From Paenarthrobacter ureafaciens (GTDB lineage: Bacteria; Actinomycetota; Actinomycetes; Actinomycetales; Micrococcaceae), in assembly GCF_004028095.1 (NCBI RefSeq), contig NZ_SBHM01000008.1, positions 1 to 46,572 on the forward strand: a DNA stretch of 46,572 nucleotides. Reading direction: 5' to 3'. Numbering within the stretch: position 1 is the first letter of the stretch; the number at the start of each line of letters is the position of its first letter. The notes beneath the pieces are model-generated. The model did not search any database and was not told the origin of the DNA. It worked only from the letters and a program-made list of their open reading frames with translations. Below are positions 31,192 through 38,685 of the stretch, piece after piece. Made by a program: the position numbers and the translations under genes.

Positions 31192-31415
31192 CCTCTTTCA
31201 TATCCCAGCCCGGGTGGCCGTTTCCTCTCCCACATCCCAACCCGGGTGGCCGTTTCCTCTCCCACATCCCAACCCGGGTAGCCGTTTCCTCTCCCACATC
31301 CCAACCCGGGTAGCCGTTTCCTCTTTCACATCCCAACCCGGGTAGCCGTTTCCTCTTTCACATCCCAACCCGGGTGGCCGTTTTCTCTGGCACATCCCAA
31401 GGCACTTAGCCACAT
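31192..31415 (-). repeat. 32-bp tandem repeat array 1 (six units plus one degenerate)
   Basis: Units start at 31192, 31224, 31256, 31288, 31320 and 31352, each exactly 32 bp, with a decayed seventh at 31384-31415. On the minus strand each contains the core GGGATGTGRRAGAGGAA followed by a segment with the palindrome ACCCGGGT (CCCGGG in all six good units). Neighbouring units differ at only a few positions, such as TTTCA/TCCCA and GGTGG/GGTAG. There are no spacers. Confidence 0.97.
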
Positions 31416-31464
31416 CCTCTGCGACTGAGGCCGTCCGGTCATGTCGCCCAGACGCCGGCAACGT

Positions 31465-31499
31465 AAAAAGCCCGACGCCGGCACTCCGGCGTGAGTTTT
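31465..31499. terminator. Bidirectional terminator-like hairpin between the arrays
   Basis: ACGCCGG-CACT-CCGGCGT (31475-31492), a perfect 7-bp stem, is flanked by AAAAA on the left (a T5 tract on the minus strand) and TTTT on the right. For ctaA transcription (minus) it lies about 330 bp after the stop, so array 2 would be inside the ctaA 3' untranslated region. Confidence 0.65.
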
Positions 31500-31549
31500 C
31501 GTGATGACCGCCCGAGATCAGACCCCAAGCCGTCCCGCATGCTGAGCAT

Positions 31550-31666
31550 ATGTGCCAAGAATTCCACCTCGAATTTGAAGCCCTGCCGGAAGCCCCCCCG
31601 GATGCAGTTGCCCAAGTCCCGTCTACGTCATGGGAGAGCATCCTCGGAAACCCCGACGGGACGTGA
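31550..31666 (+). CDS. Possible 38-residue peptide or gene remnant ending inside array 2
   Basis: ATG 31550 to TGA 31664 encodes a short acidic peptide beginning MCQEFHLEFEALPEAPPDAV and ending in ESILGNPDGT. The composition is protein-like, with third-position GC bias, unlike the low-complexity frames around it, and the frame stays open 14 codons upstream of the ATG. There is no clear ribosome binding site. Its last codons and stop are part of the first repeat unit of array 2. It could be the surviving 3' end of a lost gene or a real small protein; I do not recognise it. Confidence 0.25.
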   Translation: MCQEFHLEFEALPEAPPDAVAQVPSTSWESILGNPDGT

Positions 31667-31810
31667 CAGAGGAACCCCCGAAACCCGACGGGACATGACA
31701 GAGGAACACCCAAAGCCCGACGGTACGTGACAGAGGAACGCCCAAAACCCCGACGGGAAGTGACAGAGGAACCCCCGAAACCCGACGGGACATGAAAGAG
31801 GAACGCCCGA
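31654..31810 (+). repeat. 32-bp tandem repeat array 2 (four units plus a partial fifth)
   Basis: Units begin with CGACGGG at 31654, 31686, 31718, 31751 and 31783, spaced 32, 32, 33 and 32 bp. On the plus strand each carries the core GGGACRTGAMAGAGGAA (one unit has GGTAC, another GGGAAG). This core matches array 1 read on the opposite strand at 14-15 of 17 positions, while the remaining 15 bp have diverged. It ends 18 bp from the ctaA stop. Confidence 0.95.
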
Positions 31811-31828
31811 GTTACAGGGCGCCTCCGG

Positions 31829-32773
31829 CTACTTAACGGGGCTGGCCTTGGCGAGGTCTGCAGCGTTGGTCGAGGCACTCATGAGCAGTGCCGCACCCAG
31901 CATGTGGGCACCCACCAGCAGCGCGGGGATGCCGTTGTAGTACTGCGTGAAGCCAATGACGGCCTGGAGAGCTGTGACCGCGAGCATGAGGAAGGCAGCC
32001 GTACGGAAGGGGCCGCTGATTTTGTGCCGCAACACCAGGTAGACGGCGAACAGCGAGCCAGCCGTGATGACGTAGGCCGGGATGGCATGGATGTGGGAGA
32101 ACAGGTCCCAGTCGAGGTTGTTCCGGGGAGCGTCGGCGTCGCCGGCGTGGGGGCCGGCACCCGTCACCACCACGCCGAGCATGACCGCGATGGTGGAGAA
32201 GACCAGGACGGCCATCATCGCGGGACGGAGGATGGACGGGAGCGGTGCAAGCGTCCTGTTCATGAACTGCCCGGTCCGGCCAAATGCCCTGTTGACCAGG
32301 AGCGTGGCAACAACAACCAGCGCCATGGAGACGAGGAAATGCAACCCGACCACCCACGGGTTGAGGCCGGAAAGGACCGTGATGCCACCGATGATTGCTT
32401 GCGCAGGGATGCTTGCGAGCAGGCCCAAGGCAAGCAGGAAGAGGTCCCGGCGTTCCTTGCGGAGGTTCCACAAGTAGACGAGCATCAACGCGGCTACCGC
32501 GGCAAGGGCGAACGTCAGGAGCCTGTTGCCGAACTCAATGAAGCCATGAATGCCCATCTCAGGGGTGTTGACCAGGGAGTCATCGGTGCAACGCGGCCAG
32601 GTAGGGCAGCCCAGCCCGGATGCGGTCAGGCGCACGGCTCCGCCGGTGACTACAAGGACTGTCTGGCCGATCAAGGAGAGGACCGCCAGGCGGCGTACGG
32701 TGCGGTTCACCTCCGTGGGCAGCTTGGACGTAAGCCGCTGTACGGTCTTTGGTAGGCGCGATGCCGTGCTCAC
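31829..32773 (-). CDS. ctaA: Heme A synthase (COX15/CtaA)
   Basis: A 314-residue membrane monooxygenase that oxidises the C8 methyl group of heme o to a formyl, giving heme A. Visible: Cys56 and Cys62 in LGCPTWPRC (the extracytoplasmic cysteine pair of the Bacillus-type enzyme), His76 and Glu80 in IHGFIEFGNR, and the later heme-ligand candidates in GLHFLVSM, FSHIHAIPAY and VGAHMLGAA. About eight helices are present. GTG 32773 avoids overlap with the permease gene (stop at 32796) and starts where homology does; a longer frame to 32836 is less likely. It is probably cotranscribed with the ABC exporter genes. Confidence 0.94.
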   Translation of the reverse strand: MSTASRLPKTVQRLTSKLPTEVNRTVRRLAVLSLIGQTVLVVTGGAVRLTASGLGCPTWPRCTDDSLVNTPEMGIHGFIEFGNRLLTFALAAVAALMLVYLWNLRKERRDLFLLALGLLASIPAQAIIGGITVLSGLNPWVVGLHFLVSMALVVVATLLVNRAFGRTGQFMNRTLAPLPSILRPAMMAVLVFSTIAVMLGVVVTGAGPHAGDADAPRNNLDWDLFSHIHAIPAYVITAGSLFAVYLVLRHKISGPFRTAAFLMLAVTALQAVIGFTQYYNGIPALLVGAHMLGAALLMSASTNAADLAKASPVK

Positions 32774-32795
32774 AGGATTCTCGATTCTTCCGGGG

Positions 32796-33560
32796 TCAGT
32801 TCCACTTGAACCAGCGGATGGCTGCGGCTCCGGCAAGAACCGTCCACAGCAAGAGGACTACGACGGCGGGGACGGGTACCAATCCGTACTGGAAAGCGTC
32901 CCGGAGTGCTTCTCCCAACGCCCCGGAGGGCAGGAAATGCGCGATGGCCTGGGCGAGGCCCGGCAAGCGTTCGGCGGGAACCACAATGCCGCCCAGTGCG
33001 CCCAGCAGGATCCACAACAAGTTGGTGATGGCCAGCGTTGCCTCGGGACGGACGGTGCCCGCTACCAGGAGGCCCAGGGCCGTGAAAGCCGCGGCGCCCA
33101 AAACCAGGATCGCGAGCCCGGGAAGCCAACCGGACGGGTGGGGTTGCCACCCCAGGAACGCTGCGATGACGCCGACCACCACCACCTGGAGGAACAACAC
33201 CACCAACACCGCGAGGATCTTGCCGGCGATGAGCCCGCCGCGACCCAGGGGAGTGGTGGAAAGGAACCGAAGTACCCCGTAGCGGCGGTCGAAGCCGGTG
33301 GCGATTCCTTGTCCGGTGAACGCCGTGGACATGGCGCAGAGGGCAAGGATGCCGGGGGTGGCGATGTCCACACGCGCACCGCCCAAACCGTCCAGCAGCG
33401 GCGTGACAACCAATCCAAGCAATGCAAGGAGCGGCAGGATGATGGCCAGGATGAGTTGCTCGCCGTTGCGGAGCATGGTGATGGTCTCGTAGCGTCCCTG
33501 CTGCAGGATGCGTCGCGTCAGGGATGCGGGACCGGCATTGGTGCCGAGGAGCGGGCTCAT
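32796..33560 (-). CDS. ABC-2 type transporter permease
   Basis: A 254-residue integral membrane protein with six predicted helices, of the ABC-2 (drug/polysaccharide/heme exporter-like) class. The N-terminal amphipathic segment ILQQGRYETITMLRNGEQLILAIIL is typical, here given in parts as QGRYETITMLRNGEQL and the following hydrophobic helix. It overlaps the ATPase gene by 4 bp and precedes ctaA by 22 bp. The same ATPase-permease-ctaA order occurs next to the suf genes in mycobacteria (Rv1456c-Rv1458c region). A link to heme or cytochrome oxidase assembly is suggested by position only. Confidence 0.9.
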   Translation of the reverse strand: MSPLLGTNAGPASLTRRILQQGRYETITMLRNGEQLILAIILPLLALLGLVVTPLLDGLGGARVDIATPGILALCAMSTAFTGQGIATGFDRRYGVLRFLSTTPLGRGGLIAGKILAVLVVLFLQVVVVGVIAAFLGWQPHPSGWLPGLAILVLGAAAFTALGLLVAGTVRPEATLAITNLLWILLGALGGIVVPAERLPGLAQAIAHFLPSGALGEALRDAFQYGLVPVPAVVVLLLWTVLAGAAAIRWFKWN

Positions 33561-34516
33561 CGAAGATCCCTTCCGGAGATATCCAGGAATACGTCCTCGA
33601 GGCTCCGTGCCTCAAGGCGAAGCGATGCAGGCAAGATGTCCTTTTCCGCCCACCAGGCTGCCAGCGAAGCCAGGTCCGCCGGTGTTAGTGCCCCGCTGAC
33701 GGTAAAACTTCCCGCACGGGTTTGCGTCACCTGCAGTCCGGCACTGAGGGCAGCTCCCAGTTCGAGCCCTGGCGGAATGTCGAAGTACAGGGTCCTGTCA
33801 GCGATATCCGCTGAATGCTCCTGGGCCAGCAACTCCGCGACAGTGCCTTCGGCGACGTTGTGGCCGCCGTCGATGATGTAGACGTAATCGGCCAACCGTT
33901 CCGCGTCATCCATCAAATGGGTCGTCAGGACAATTCCCATGCCGGCGTCGCGGAGCTCGGCAATGAGCTCGAAGACGATCTGGCGCGACTGCGGATCCAG
34001 TCCGGCGCTCGGCTCGTCGAGGAAGAGGATCTCGGGGTTGCCCACCAGGGCTGCCGCCAGGGCCAGCCGCTGCTTCTGCCCACCGGAGAGGCGGCGCACG
34101 GACGTCCGGCTGAACTGGTCGATGCCCAAACGGTCAACAAGGCGGCCCAGCTCCATGGGCTTTTGGTACATGCCGGCAATATGCCGCAGCAGCGGCAGGG
34201 GACGGGCCGACGGCGGGAGGCCGCCGTCCTGGAGCATCACGCCGACGCGGGACCTCAGTTCCGCACCTGCGGTATCAGGATCCTGGCCAAGGAGGGAGAT
34301 GGTGCCCCCGGTGCGTTTTTGCAGTCCTTGTGCGCATTCCAGGGTGGTGGTCTTACCGGCCCCGTTGGCACCCAGGAGCGCGGTGATTTCGCCGCGACCG
34401 GCCACAAGGGAAAGGTCACTCACTACACGGAGCATCTTGCCGTCGAGGGAGGCCAGGGGGCCCACATCCTTGACGAGTCCGTCTATGCTGAGGACAGGGG
34501 AGTCGGTGGATCGCAC
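33557..34516 (-). CDS. ABC transporter ATP-binding protein
   Basis: A 319-residue ATPase partner of the adjacent ABC-2 permease. Walker A GANGAGKTT is at residues 49-57, the signature is RLSGGQKQRLALAAAL, Walker B is EILFLDEPSAGLD, and the H-loop is LTTHLMDDAERL. The C-terminal 90 residues form the extension usual in drug-exporter ATPases (CcmA/DrrA-like). GTG 34516 is preferred to TTG 34519 because TAGAAT lies exactly 6 nt upstream of the GTG and no ribosome binding site is present. It is divergent from sufR with a 110-bp shared control region. Confidence 0.93.
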   Translation of the reverse strand: MRSTDSPVLSIDGLVKDVGPLASLDGKMLRVVSDLSLVAGRGEITALLGANGAGKTTTLECAQGLQKRTGGTISLLGQDPDTAGAELRSRVGVMLQDGGLPPSARPLPLLRHIAGMYQKPMELGRLVDRLGIDQFSRTSVRRLSGGQKQRLALAAALVGNPEILFLDEPSAGLDPQSRQIVFELIAELRDAGMGIVLTTHLMDDAERLADYVYIIDGGHNVAEGTVAELLAQEHSADIADRTLYFDIPPGLELGAALSAGLQVTQTRAGSFTVSGALTPADLASLAAWWAEKDILPASLRLEARSLEDVFLDISGRDLR

Positions 34517-34522
34517 CAAAGT

Positions 34523-34528
34523 ATTCTA
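34523..34528 (-). promoter_or_regulatory. Candidate -10 box of the ABC exporter/ctaA operon (leaderless)
   Basis: Minus-strand TAGAAT, 6 nt, then GTG 34516. It lies in the region shared with sufR, so the SufR-linked sites could influence both directions. Confidence 0.5.
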
Positions 34529-34558
34529 CGCGAAGTAGTACGGTCACATGCGGTTGGG

Positions 34559-34580
34559 AAGGTGAGGTCAGTCTCGCCTT
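34559..34580. promoter_or_regulatory. Inverted repeat in the ABC/sufR divergent promoter region
   Basis: AAGGTGAG (34559-34566), 6 bp, then CTCGCCTT (34573-34580): 7 of 8 positions pair. It lies midway between the two promoters and may be an operator. No regulator is assigned. Confidence 0.35.
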
Positions 34581-34601
34581 ACTAGAGACCGGAAACAAAT
34601 T

Positions 34602-34619
34602 ACGACATGATTATGTTGT
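34602..34619. promoter_or_regulatory. Candidate SufR operator at the sufR promoter
   Basis: ACGACAT-GATT-ATGTTGT is a near-perfect 7+4+7 palindrome (one mismatch). It overlaps TATGTT (34612-34617), a plausible -10 box of sufR. Repression at this spot would give the autoregulation known for SufR in mycobacteria and cyanobacteria. Confidence 0.5.
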
Positions 34620-34626
34620 GTATTCC

Positions 34627-35448
34627 GTGAGCACCCCCGTTTCCATGCCATCAAAGCGGCATGCGGCACCAGCCGGAGCCCCCATGGCGGCTCCCGCGCT
34701 GCCGGACGCTGAAGATCGCACGCGCGACCGCGTGCTCAGCGCCGTGCTCGAAAACGGTCCGGTCAGCGCCGCCGAACTGGGCGATCTACTCGGTTTCACG
34801 CCGGCGGCTGTCAGGAGGCACCTCGACCACCTTGAGCGCAACGGCGTCATAGAGGTGAAGCGGGTAGCGAAGGCAGGCTCCGGCGCCGGTCGCCCGGCAC
34901 GCCGCTATGTCCTCAGTTCCCAGGGCCAGTCAAAGCTCGGGGACGATTACCTGAACATCGCAAGCTCGGCCCTGCGGAAGCTTGAGGCCATTGCCGGAGC
35001 AGACGCCGTCCGTGAGTATGCGGAAGAACGTTTCGCTGAGCTGGAGAGCCGCTACGCACCCGAGGTGGAAGCTGCCGGGGACGACATCACCTCGCGCGCC
35101 ATGGCACTGTCCCAGGCACTCAGCCGCGACGGCTACGTAGCGTCGGCACACTCGATTGAAGCCAAAGCTCCGTTGCCCGCCGAATTCTCCAGCGTCCAGT
35201 TGTGCCAGGGCCATTGCCCAATCCAGCAACTGGCTGCCGAATTCCCGGTGTTCTGCGATACGGAGACCAAAGTGTTTTCCCGTTTGGTGGGCGTCGACGT
35301 GCGCCGGCTGTCCACTTTGGCGCAAGGCGGTCACGTCTGCACCACCCATATACCTACCGGGCGCCCCTCGGCCACAGTGCTCCCCGGCACTGCAGTGCCG
35401 GCGGGAAGCCCGTCCCAGGAATCAAACAACCAGCAAGAAAGGCCGTGA
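34627..35448 (+). CDS. sufR: SufR-family Fe-S cluster-sensing transcriptional regulator
   Basis: A 273-residue DeoR/ArsR-like winged-helix repressor whose relatives sense Fe-S cluster status and control the suf operon. The helix-turn-helix is at about residues 44-80 ([21 protein letters not shown] then [11 protein letters not shown]). C-terminal cysteines at about 193, 197, 210 and 238 ([19 protein letters not shown]) are the cluster-ligand candidates. Start is uncertain: GTG 34627 is used, with GTG 34618 and ATG 34645 as alternatives; none has a ribosome binding site. A palindrome overlaps the probable -10 box. Its TGA overlaps the ATG of sufB by one base, so it belongs to the operon it should control. 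The C-terminal 40 residues are Ser/Gln/Pro-rich and look disordered. Confidence 0.92.
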   Translation: MSTPVSMPSKRHAAPAGAPMAAPALPDAEDRTRDRVLSAVLENGPVSAAELGDLLGFTPAAVRRHLDHLERNGVIEVKRVAKAGSGAGRPARRYVLSSQGQSKLGDDYLNIASSALRKLEAIAGADAVREYAEERFAELESRYAPEVEAAGDDITSRAMALSQALSRDGYVASAHSIEAKAPLPAEFSSVQLCQGHCPIQQLAAEFPVFCDTETKVFSRLVGVDVRRLSTLAQGGHVCTTHIPTGRPSATVLPGTAVPAGSPSQESNNQQERP

Positions 35449-36923
35449 TGACGGGTCAATTAGCTGAAGGAACAGCAGAGAAGGCAGTAGCTGACGGCAC
35501 TGTGATCTCGGAGATTCTGGAAAAGAATCCCGAGTTGCACGGTATCGGCAACTACGAATACGGCTGGGCCGACAAGAACGACGTCGGCGCAAATGCCCGC
35601 CGTGGCCTGAGCGAGGAGGTTGTCCGTGACATCTCCGAGAAGAAGAGCGAGCCCGAATGGATGCTCGACCTGCGCCTGAAGGGCCTGAAGTACTTCGATC
35701 GCAAGCCCATGCCTACTTGGGGTGCAGACCTCTCCGGCATCGACTTCGACAACATCAAGTACTTCGTCCGGTCTACGGAGAAGCAGGCTGCAACGTGGGA
35801 AGACCTCCCGGAGGACATCCGGAACACCTACGAGAAGCTCGGCATCCCCGAAGCTGAGCGCAGCCGCCTCGTTTCCGGTGTGGCCGCCCAGTACGAGTCC
35901 GAGGTTGTCTACCACCAGATCCGTGAGGACCTGGAAGCCCAGGGCGTCATCTTCCTGGACACGGATACCGCACTGAAGGAGCACCCGGAAATCTTCCAGG
36001 AGTACTTCGGCACGGTCATTCCGGTGGGTGACAACAAGTTCGCTTCGTTGAACACCGCGGTCTGGTCCGGCGGTTCCTTCGTTTACGTGCCCAAGGGTGT
36101 CCACGTAGAGATCCCGCTGCAGGCCTACTTCCGCATCAACACGGAGAACATGGGCCAGTTCGAACGTACGCTGATCATCGCGGACGAAGACTCCTACGTG
36201 CACTACATCGAGGGTTGCACGGCTCCGATCTACACCTCGGATTCACTGCACTCGGCCGTTGTGGAGATCATCGTGAAGAAGGGCGCCCGCGTCCGCTACA
36301 CGACCATCCAGAACTGGTCCAACAACGTGTACAACCTCGTCACCAAGCGCGCCATCTGCGAAGAAGGCGCCACCATGGAGTGGGTCGATGGCAACATCGG
36401 TTCCAAGGTGACCATGAAGTACCCGGCGGTTTACCTGGTTGGCGAGCACGCCAAGGGCGAAACCCTGTCCATCGCCTTCGCCGGTGAGGGGCAGCACCAG
36501 GACACCGGCTCCAAGATGGTCCACATCGCGCCGAACACCAAGAGCTCCATCATCTCCAAGTCGGTGGCCCGCGGTGGCGGCCGTGCTGCCTACCGCGGCC
36601 TGGTCCAGGTCCGCGAGGGCGCAAAGCACTCAGCCAACACGGTCCGCTGTGATGCCCTCCTGGTGGACACGATCTCCCGTTCGGACACCTACCCGTACAT
36701 CGACATCCGCGAGGACGACGTCGTACTGGGCCACGAAGCCACCGTTTCACGCGTCAGCGAAGAGCAGCTGTTCTATCTGATGTCCCGCGGCATGCCGGAG
36801 GACGAGGCCATGGCCATGATCGTGCGCGGCTTCATTGAGCCGATCGCCCGCGAGCTGCCCATGGAATACGCCCTTGAGCTGAACCGCTTGATTGAACTTC
36901 AGATGGAAGGATCCGTCGGTTAA
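35448..36923 (+). CDS. sufB: Fe-S cluster assembly protein SufB
   Basis: The 491-residue scaffold subunit of the SufBC2D complex, on which the nascent Fe-S cluster is built. Conserved regions: [16 protein letters not shown] near residue 100, [27 protein letters not shown], and [13 protein letters not shown] with the cysteine that receives sulfur/holds the cluster. ATG 35448 overlaps the sufR stop; AGAAAGG lies 5 nt upstream of the ATG. No intein is present, unlike M. tuberculosis SufB. sufD starts 2 bp after its stop. Confidence 0.98.
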   Translation: MTGQLAEGTAEKAVADGTVISEILEKNPELHGIGNYEYGWADKNDVGANARRGLSEEVVRDISEKKSEPEWMLDLRLKGLKYFDRKPMPTWGADLSGIDFDNIKYFVRSTEKQAATWEDLPEDIRNTYEKLGIPEAERSRLVSGVAAQYESEVVYHQIREDLEAQGVIFLDTDTALKEHPEIFQEYFGTVIPVGDNKFASLNTAVWSGGSFVYVPKGVHVEIPLQAYFRINTENMGQFERTLIIADEDSYVHYIEGCTAPIYTSDSLHSAVVEIIVKKGARVRYTTIQNWSNNVYNLVTKRAICEEGATMEWVDGNIGSKVTMKYPAVYLVGEHAKGETLSIAFAGEGQHQDTGSKMVHIAPNTKSSIISKSVARGGGRAAYRGLVQVREGAKHSANTVRCDALLVDTISRSDTYPYIDIREDDVVLGHEATVSRVSEEQLFYLMSRGMPEDEAMAMIVRGFIEPIARELPMEYALELNRLIELQMEGSVG

Positions 36924-36925
36924 CA

Positions 36926-38230
36926 ATGACTGATATCACTACCGAAAAGGCCCGTATCGGCGCGCCTTCAGCCCAGCCCTTTATCGACGGCTTCACGGAG
37001 GAGGGCGAGAATCTTTCGCCCATCAACGCGTCAGGTTCGACGGCGGAACAGCCTTCCGCAGGTCCGCTCGCGGGCGCTTCGGCCAAGAGCCATTCGCATG
37101 GCGGCGGCGTCGGCGTTCCGGACAGCTCCCGGGCCGGTCGTTTGACCTCTTATGAACTGAACGATTTCAAGGCATTGACCGGCTTGGAAGAAGACTGGCG
37201 CTTCACGCCGCTTCGCCGCCTGCGCGGCCTCCACACTGAGGCCTTGACCGGCGCAGCTCCCACCACCACTGTGTCCGCCCCTGCCGGTGTCACGGTGGAG
37301 ACCGTGGGCCGCGATGACCAGCGCATCGGCCTGGCCGGCATTCCGGAAGACCGGGTTTCCGCCAACGCCTGGGCAAACTTCAAGGAAGCCACGGTCATCA
37401 CGGTTCCTTCGGAGACGTCGCTTGAGTCGGAGATCACGGTGACCCTCGCGGGCGCCGGCACCGAGGCAGCTGCCCAGCACGTGGTTGTCGTTGCGCAGAA
37501 GTTCTCCAAGGCCGTGCTTGTCCTGGGCCATGAAGGCTCCGCAGTCGTGTCCGAGAACGTGGAGATCATCGTCGAAGACGGCGCCGACCTCACGGTCGTT
37601 TCCCTGCAGGAATGGAACGACGACTCCGTTCACGCGTCGTCGCAGCAAGCGAAAATCGGCCGCGATGCCAAGTTCAAGCACATCGTGGTCAGCCTTGGCG
37701 GCGACCTAGTCCGGGTTACGCCGACGGCACGCTTTGCCGCCCCCGGTGGCGAGGCCGAACTCTTCGGCCTTTACTTTGCCGATGCAGGACAGCACCTGGA
37801 GCACCGCACCTTTGTTGACCACGCGCAGCCCAACTGTGTGTCGAACGTCCTGTACAAGGGCGCTCTCCAGGGCAAAGGTGCGCACACCGTGTGGGTTGGC
37901 GACGTTCTGATCCAGAAGAACGCCGAGGGCACTGACAGCTACGAGAAGAACCAGAACCTGGTCCTGACCGATGGCTGCCGCGCTGACTCCGTGCCGAACC
38001 TCGAGATCGAAACCGGCCTCATCGAGGGTGCGGGCCATGCCAGCGCCACCGGCCGTTTTGATGATGAGCACCTGTTCTACCTCATGGCGCGCGGTATTCC
38101 GGAAGATGTTGCCCGCAGGCTCGTGGTCCGCGGCTTCCTCAACGAAATCATCCAGAAGATCAAGGTCCCGGCCATCGAGGAACGCCTGACCGCTGCGGTT
38201 GAGCGCGAACTCGCTGCGACAGACAACTAA
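36926..38230 (+). CDS. sufD: Fe-S cluster assembly protein SufD
   Basis: The 434-residue partner of SufB in the SufBC2D scaffold, with a right-handed beta-helix core. Family signatures: VTVETVGRDDQRIGLAG region, HIVVSLGGDLVRVTPTARF, HRTFVDHAQPNCVSN (with the conserved His) and EDVARRLVVRGFLNEI. The N-terminal 70 residues are Ser/Gly/Ala-rich and include HSHGGGVGVPDSSRAGR. The last 21 bp of the gene, stop included, are repeated once directly downstream. Confidence 0.96.
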   Translation: MTDITTEKARIGAPSAQPFIDGFTEEGENLSPINASGSTAEQPSAGPLAGASAKSHSHGGGVGVPDSSRAGRLTSYELNDFKALTGLEEDWRFTPLRRLRGLHTEALTGAAPTTTVSAPAGVTVETVGRDDQRIGLAGIPEDRVSANAWANFKEATVITVPSETSLESEITVTLAGAGTEAAAQHVVVVAQKFSKAVLVLGHEGSAVVSENVEIIVEDGADLTVVSLQEWNDDSVHASSQQAKIGRDAKFKHIVVSLGGDLVRVTPTARFAAPGGEAELFGLYFADAGQHLEHRTFVDHAQPNCVSNVLYKGALQGKGAHTVWVGDVLIQKNAEGTDSYEKNQNLVLTDGCRADSVPNLEIETGLIEGAGHASATGRFDDEHLFYLMARGIPEDVARRLVVRGFLNEIIQKIKVPAIEERLTAAVERELAATDN

Positions 38231-38250
38231 CTCACTGCGTCAGACAACTA
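38208..38250 (+). repeat. 21-bp tandem duplication of the sufD 3' end
   Basis: Copies 38208-38229 and 38229-38250 match at 20 of 22 positions with a 21-bp period. The first encodes the SufD end LAATDN plus stop; the second, in the same frame just after the stop, would encode LTASDN plus stop. Confidence 0.85.
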
Positions 38251-38283
38251 GCGTCTCCCGACACGACAGGCAACAGAACAAAC

Positions 38284-38640
38284 ATGAGTGATCACATCAA
38301 GGGCGAACTGGTTTGCAACGCCAACGACATCAAGGTCAAGCAGGCGTTGCGTGTCCTGATCGACGACTACCCGGTAGCCATCGTCAAGGACTCGATGGGC
38401 GAAATCCACGCCGTCGGCGACACCTGCTCGCACGCTGACATCTCATTGTCCGAGGGCGAGGTCGAGGGCTGCGCCATCGAATGTTGGGGCCACGGTTCCC
38501 AGTTCGACCTGCGCAGCGGCCAACCCCTTCAGTTGCCTGCCTACGACCCCGTCCCCGTTTTCGCCGTCACCATCGATGGCGACGACGTCTACGTGGACGT
38601 GACCAACGTTGTGAACGGCGCCCCGGTCAACAACTACTGA
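38284..38640 (+). CDS. Rieske [2Fe-2S] ferredoxin-like protein of the suf operon
   Basis: A 118-residue small Rieske protein (NirD/BphF type). Cluster ligands are Cys48 and His50 (CSHAD), and Cys67 and His70 (CWGHGSQFD). The fold is complete without any extra domain or signal, so it is cytoplasmic. It lies between sufD and sufC, where actinobacterial suf operons often carry such a gene; annotation pipelines call it a non-heme iron oxygenase ferredoxin subunit, but no oxygenase is encoded nearby. An electron-transfer role in cluster assembly (for example supplying electrons for persulfide reduction) is an inference from position. Confidence 0.93.
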   Translation: MSDHIKGELVCNANDIKVKQALRVLIDDYPVAIVKDSMGEIHAVGDTCSHADISLSEGEVEGCAIECWGHGSQFDLRSGQPLQLPAYDPVPVFAVTIDGDDVYVDVTNVVNGAPVNNY

Positions 38641-38685
38641 GCGCGCCGAGTACCTCCAGACTTACGAACGGAAAGAAAGAAGAGC

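Larger units (their letters stand above)
31100..31828. other. Repeat-rich ctaB/ctaA convergent intergenic region
   Basis: A 729-bp stretch between two converging genes. In order it holds: a strong intrinsic terminator (31128-31176), a 32-bp tandem array (31192-31415), a bidirectional terminator-like hairpin (31465-31499), a possible 38-codon reading frame (31550-31666) and a second 32-bp array (31654-31810) running the other way. Longer open frames through the arrays exist only because 32 is not a multiple of 3 and the unit has no stops on the minus strand. Confidence 0.9.

Noticed and set aside
31192..31810. CRISPR array
   Set aside because: The repeats are directly adjacent 32-bp units without unique spacers, and no cas genes are in the window.
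31198..31878. A 226-residue protein on the minus strand spanning both arrays
   Set aside because: It only translates the 32-bp repeats in successive frames, overlaps the ctaA 3' end and has no coding bias.
34618..34700. Known riboswitch upstream of sufR
   Set aside because: The region is too short before the start codon and shows only simple palindromes.
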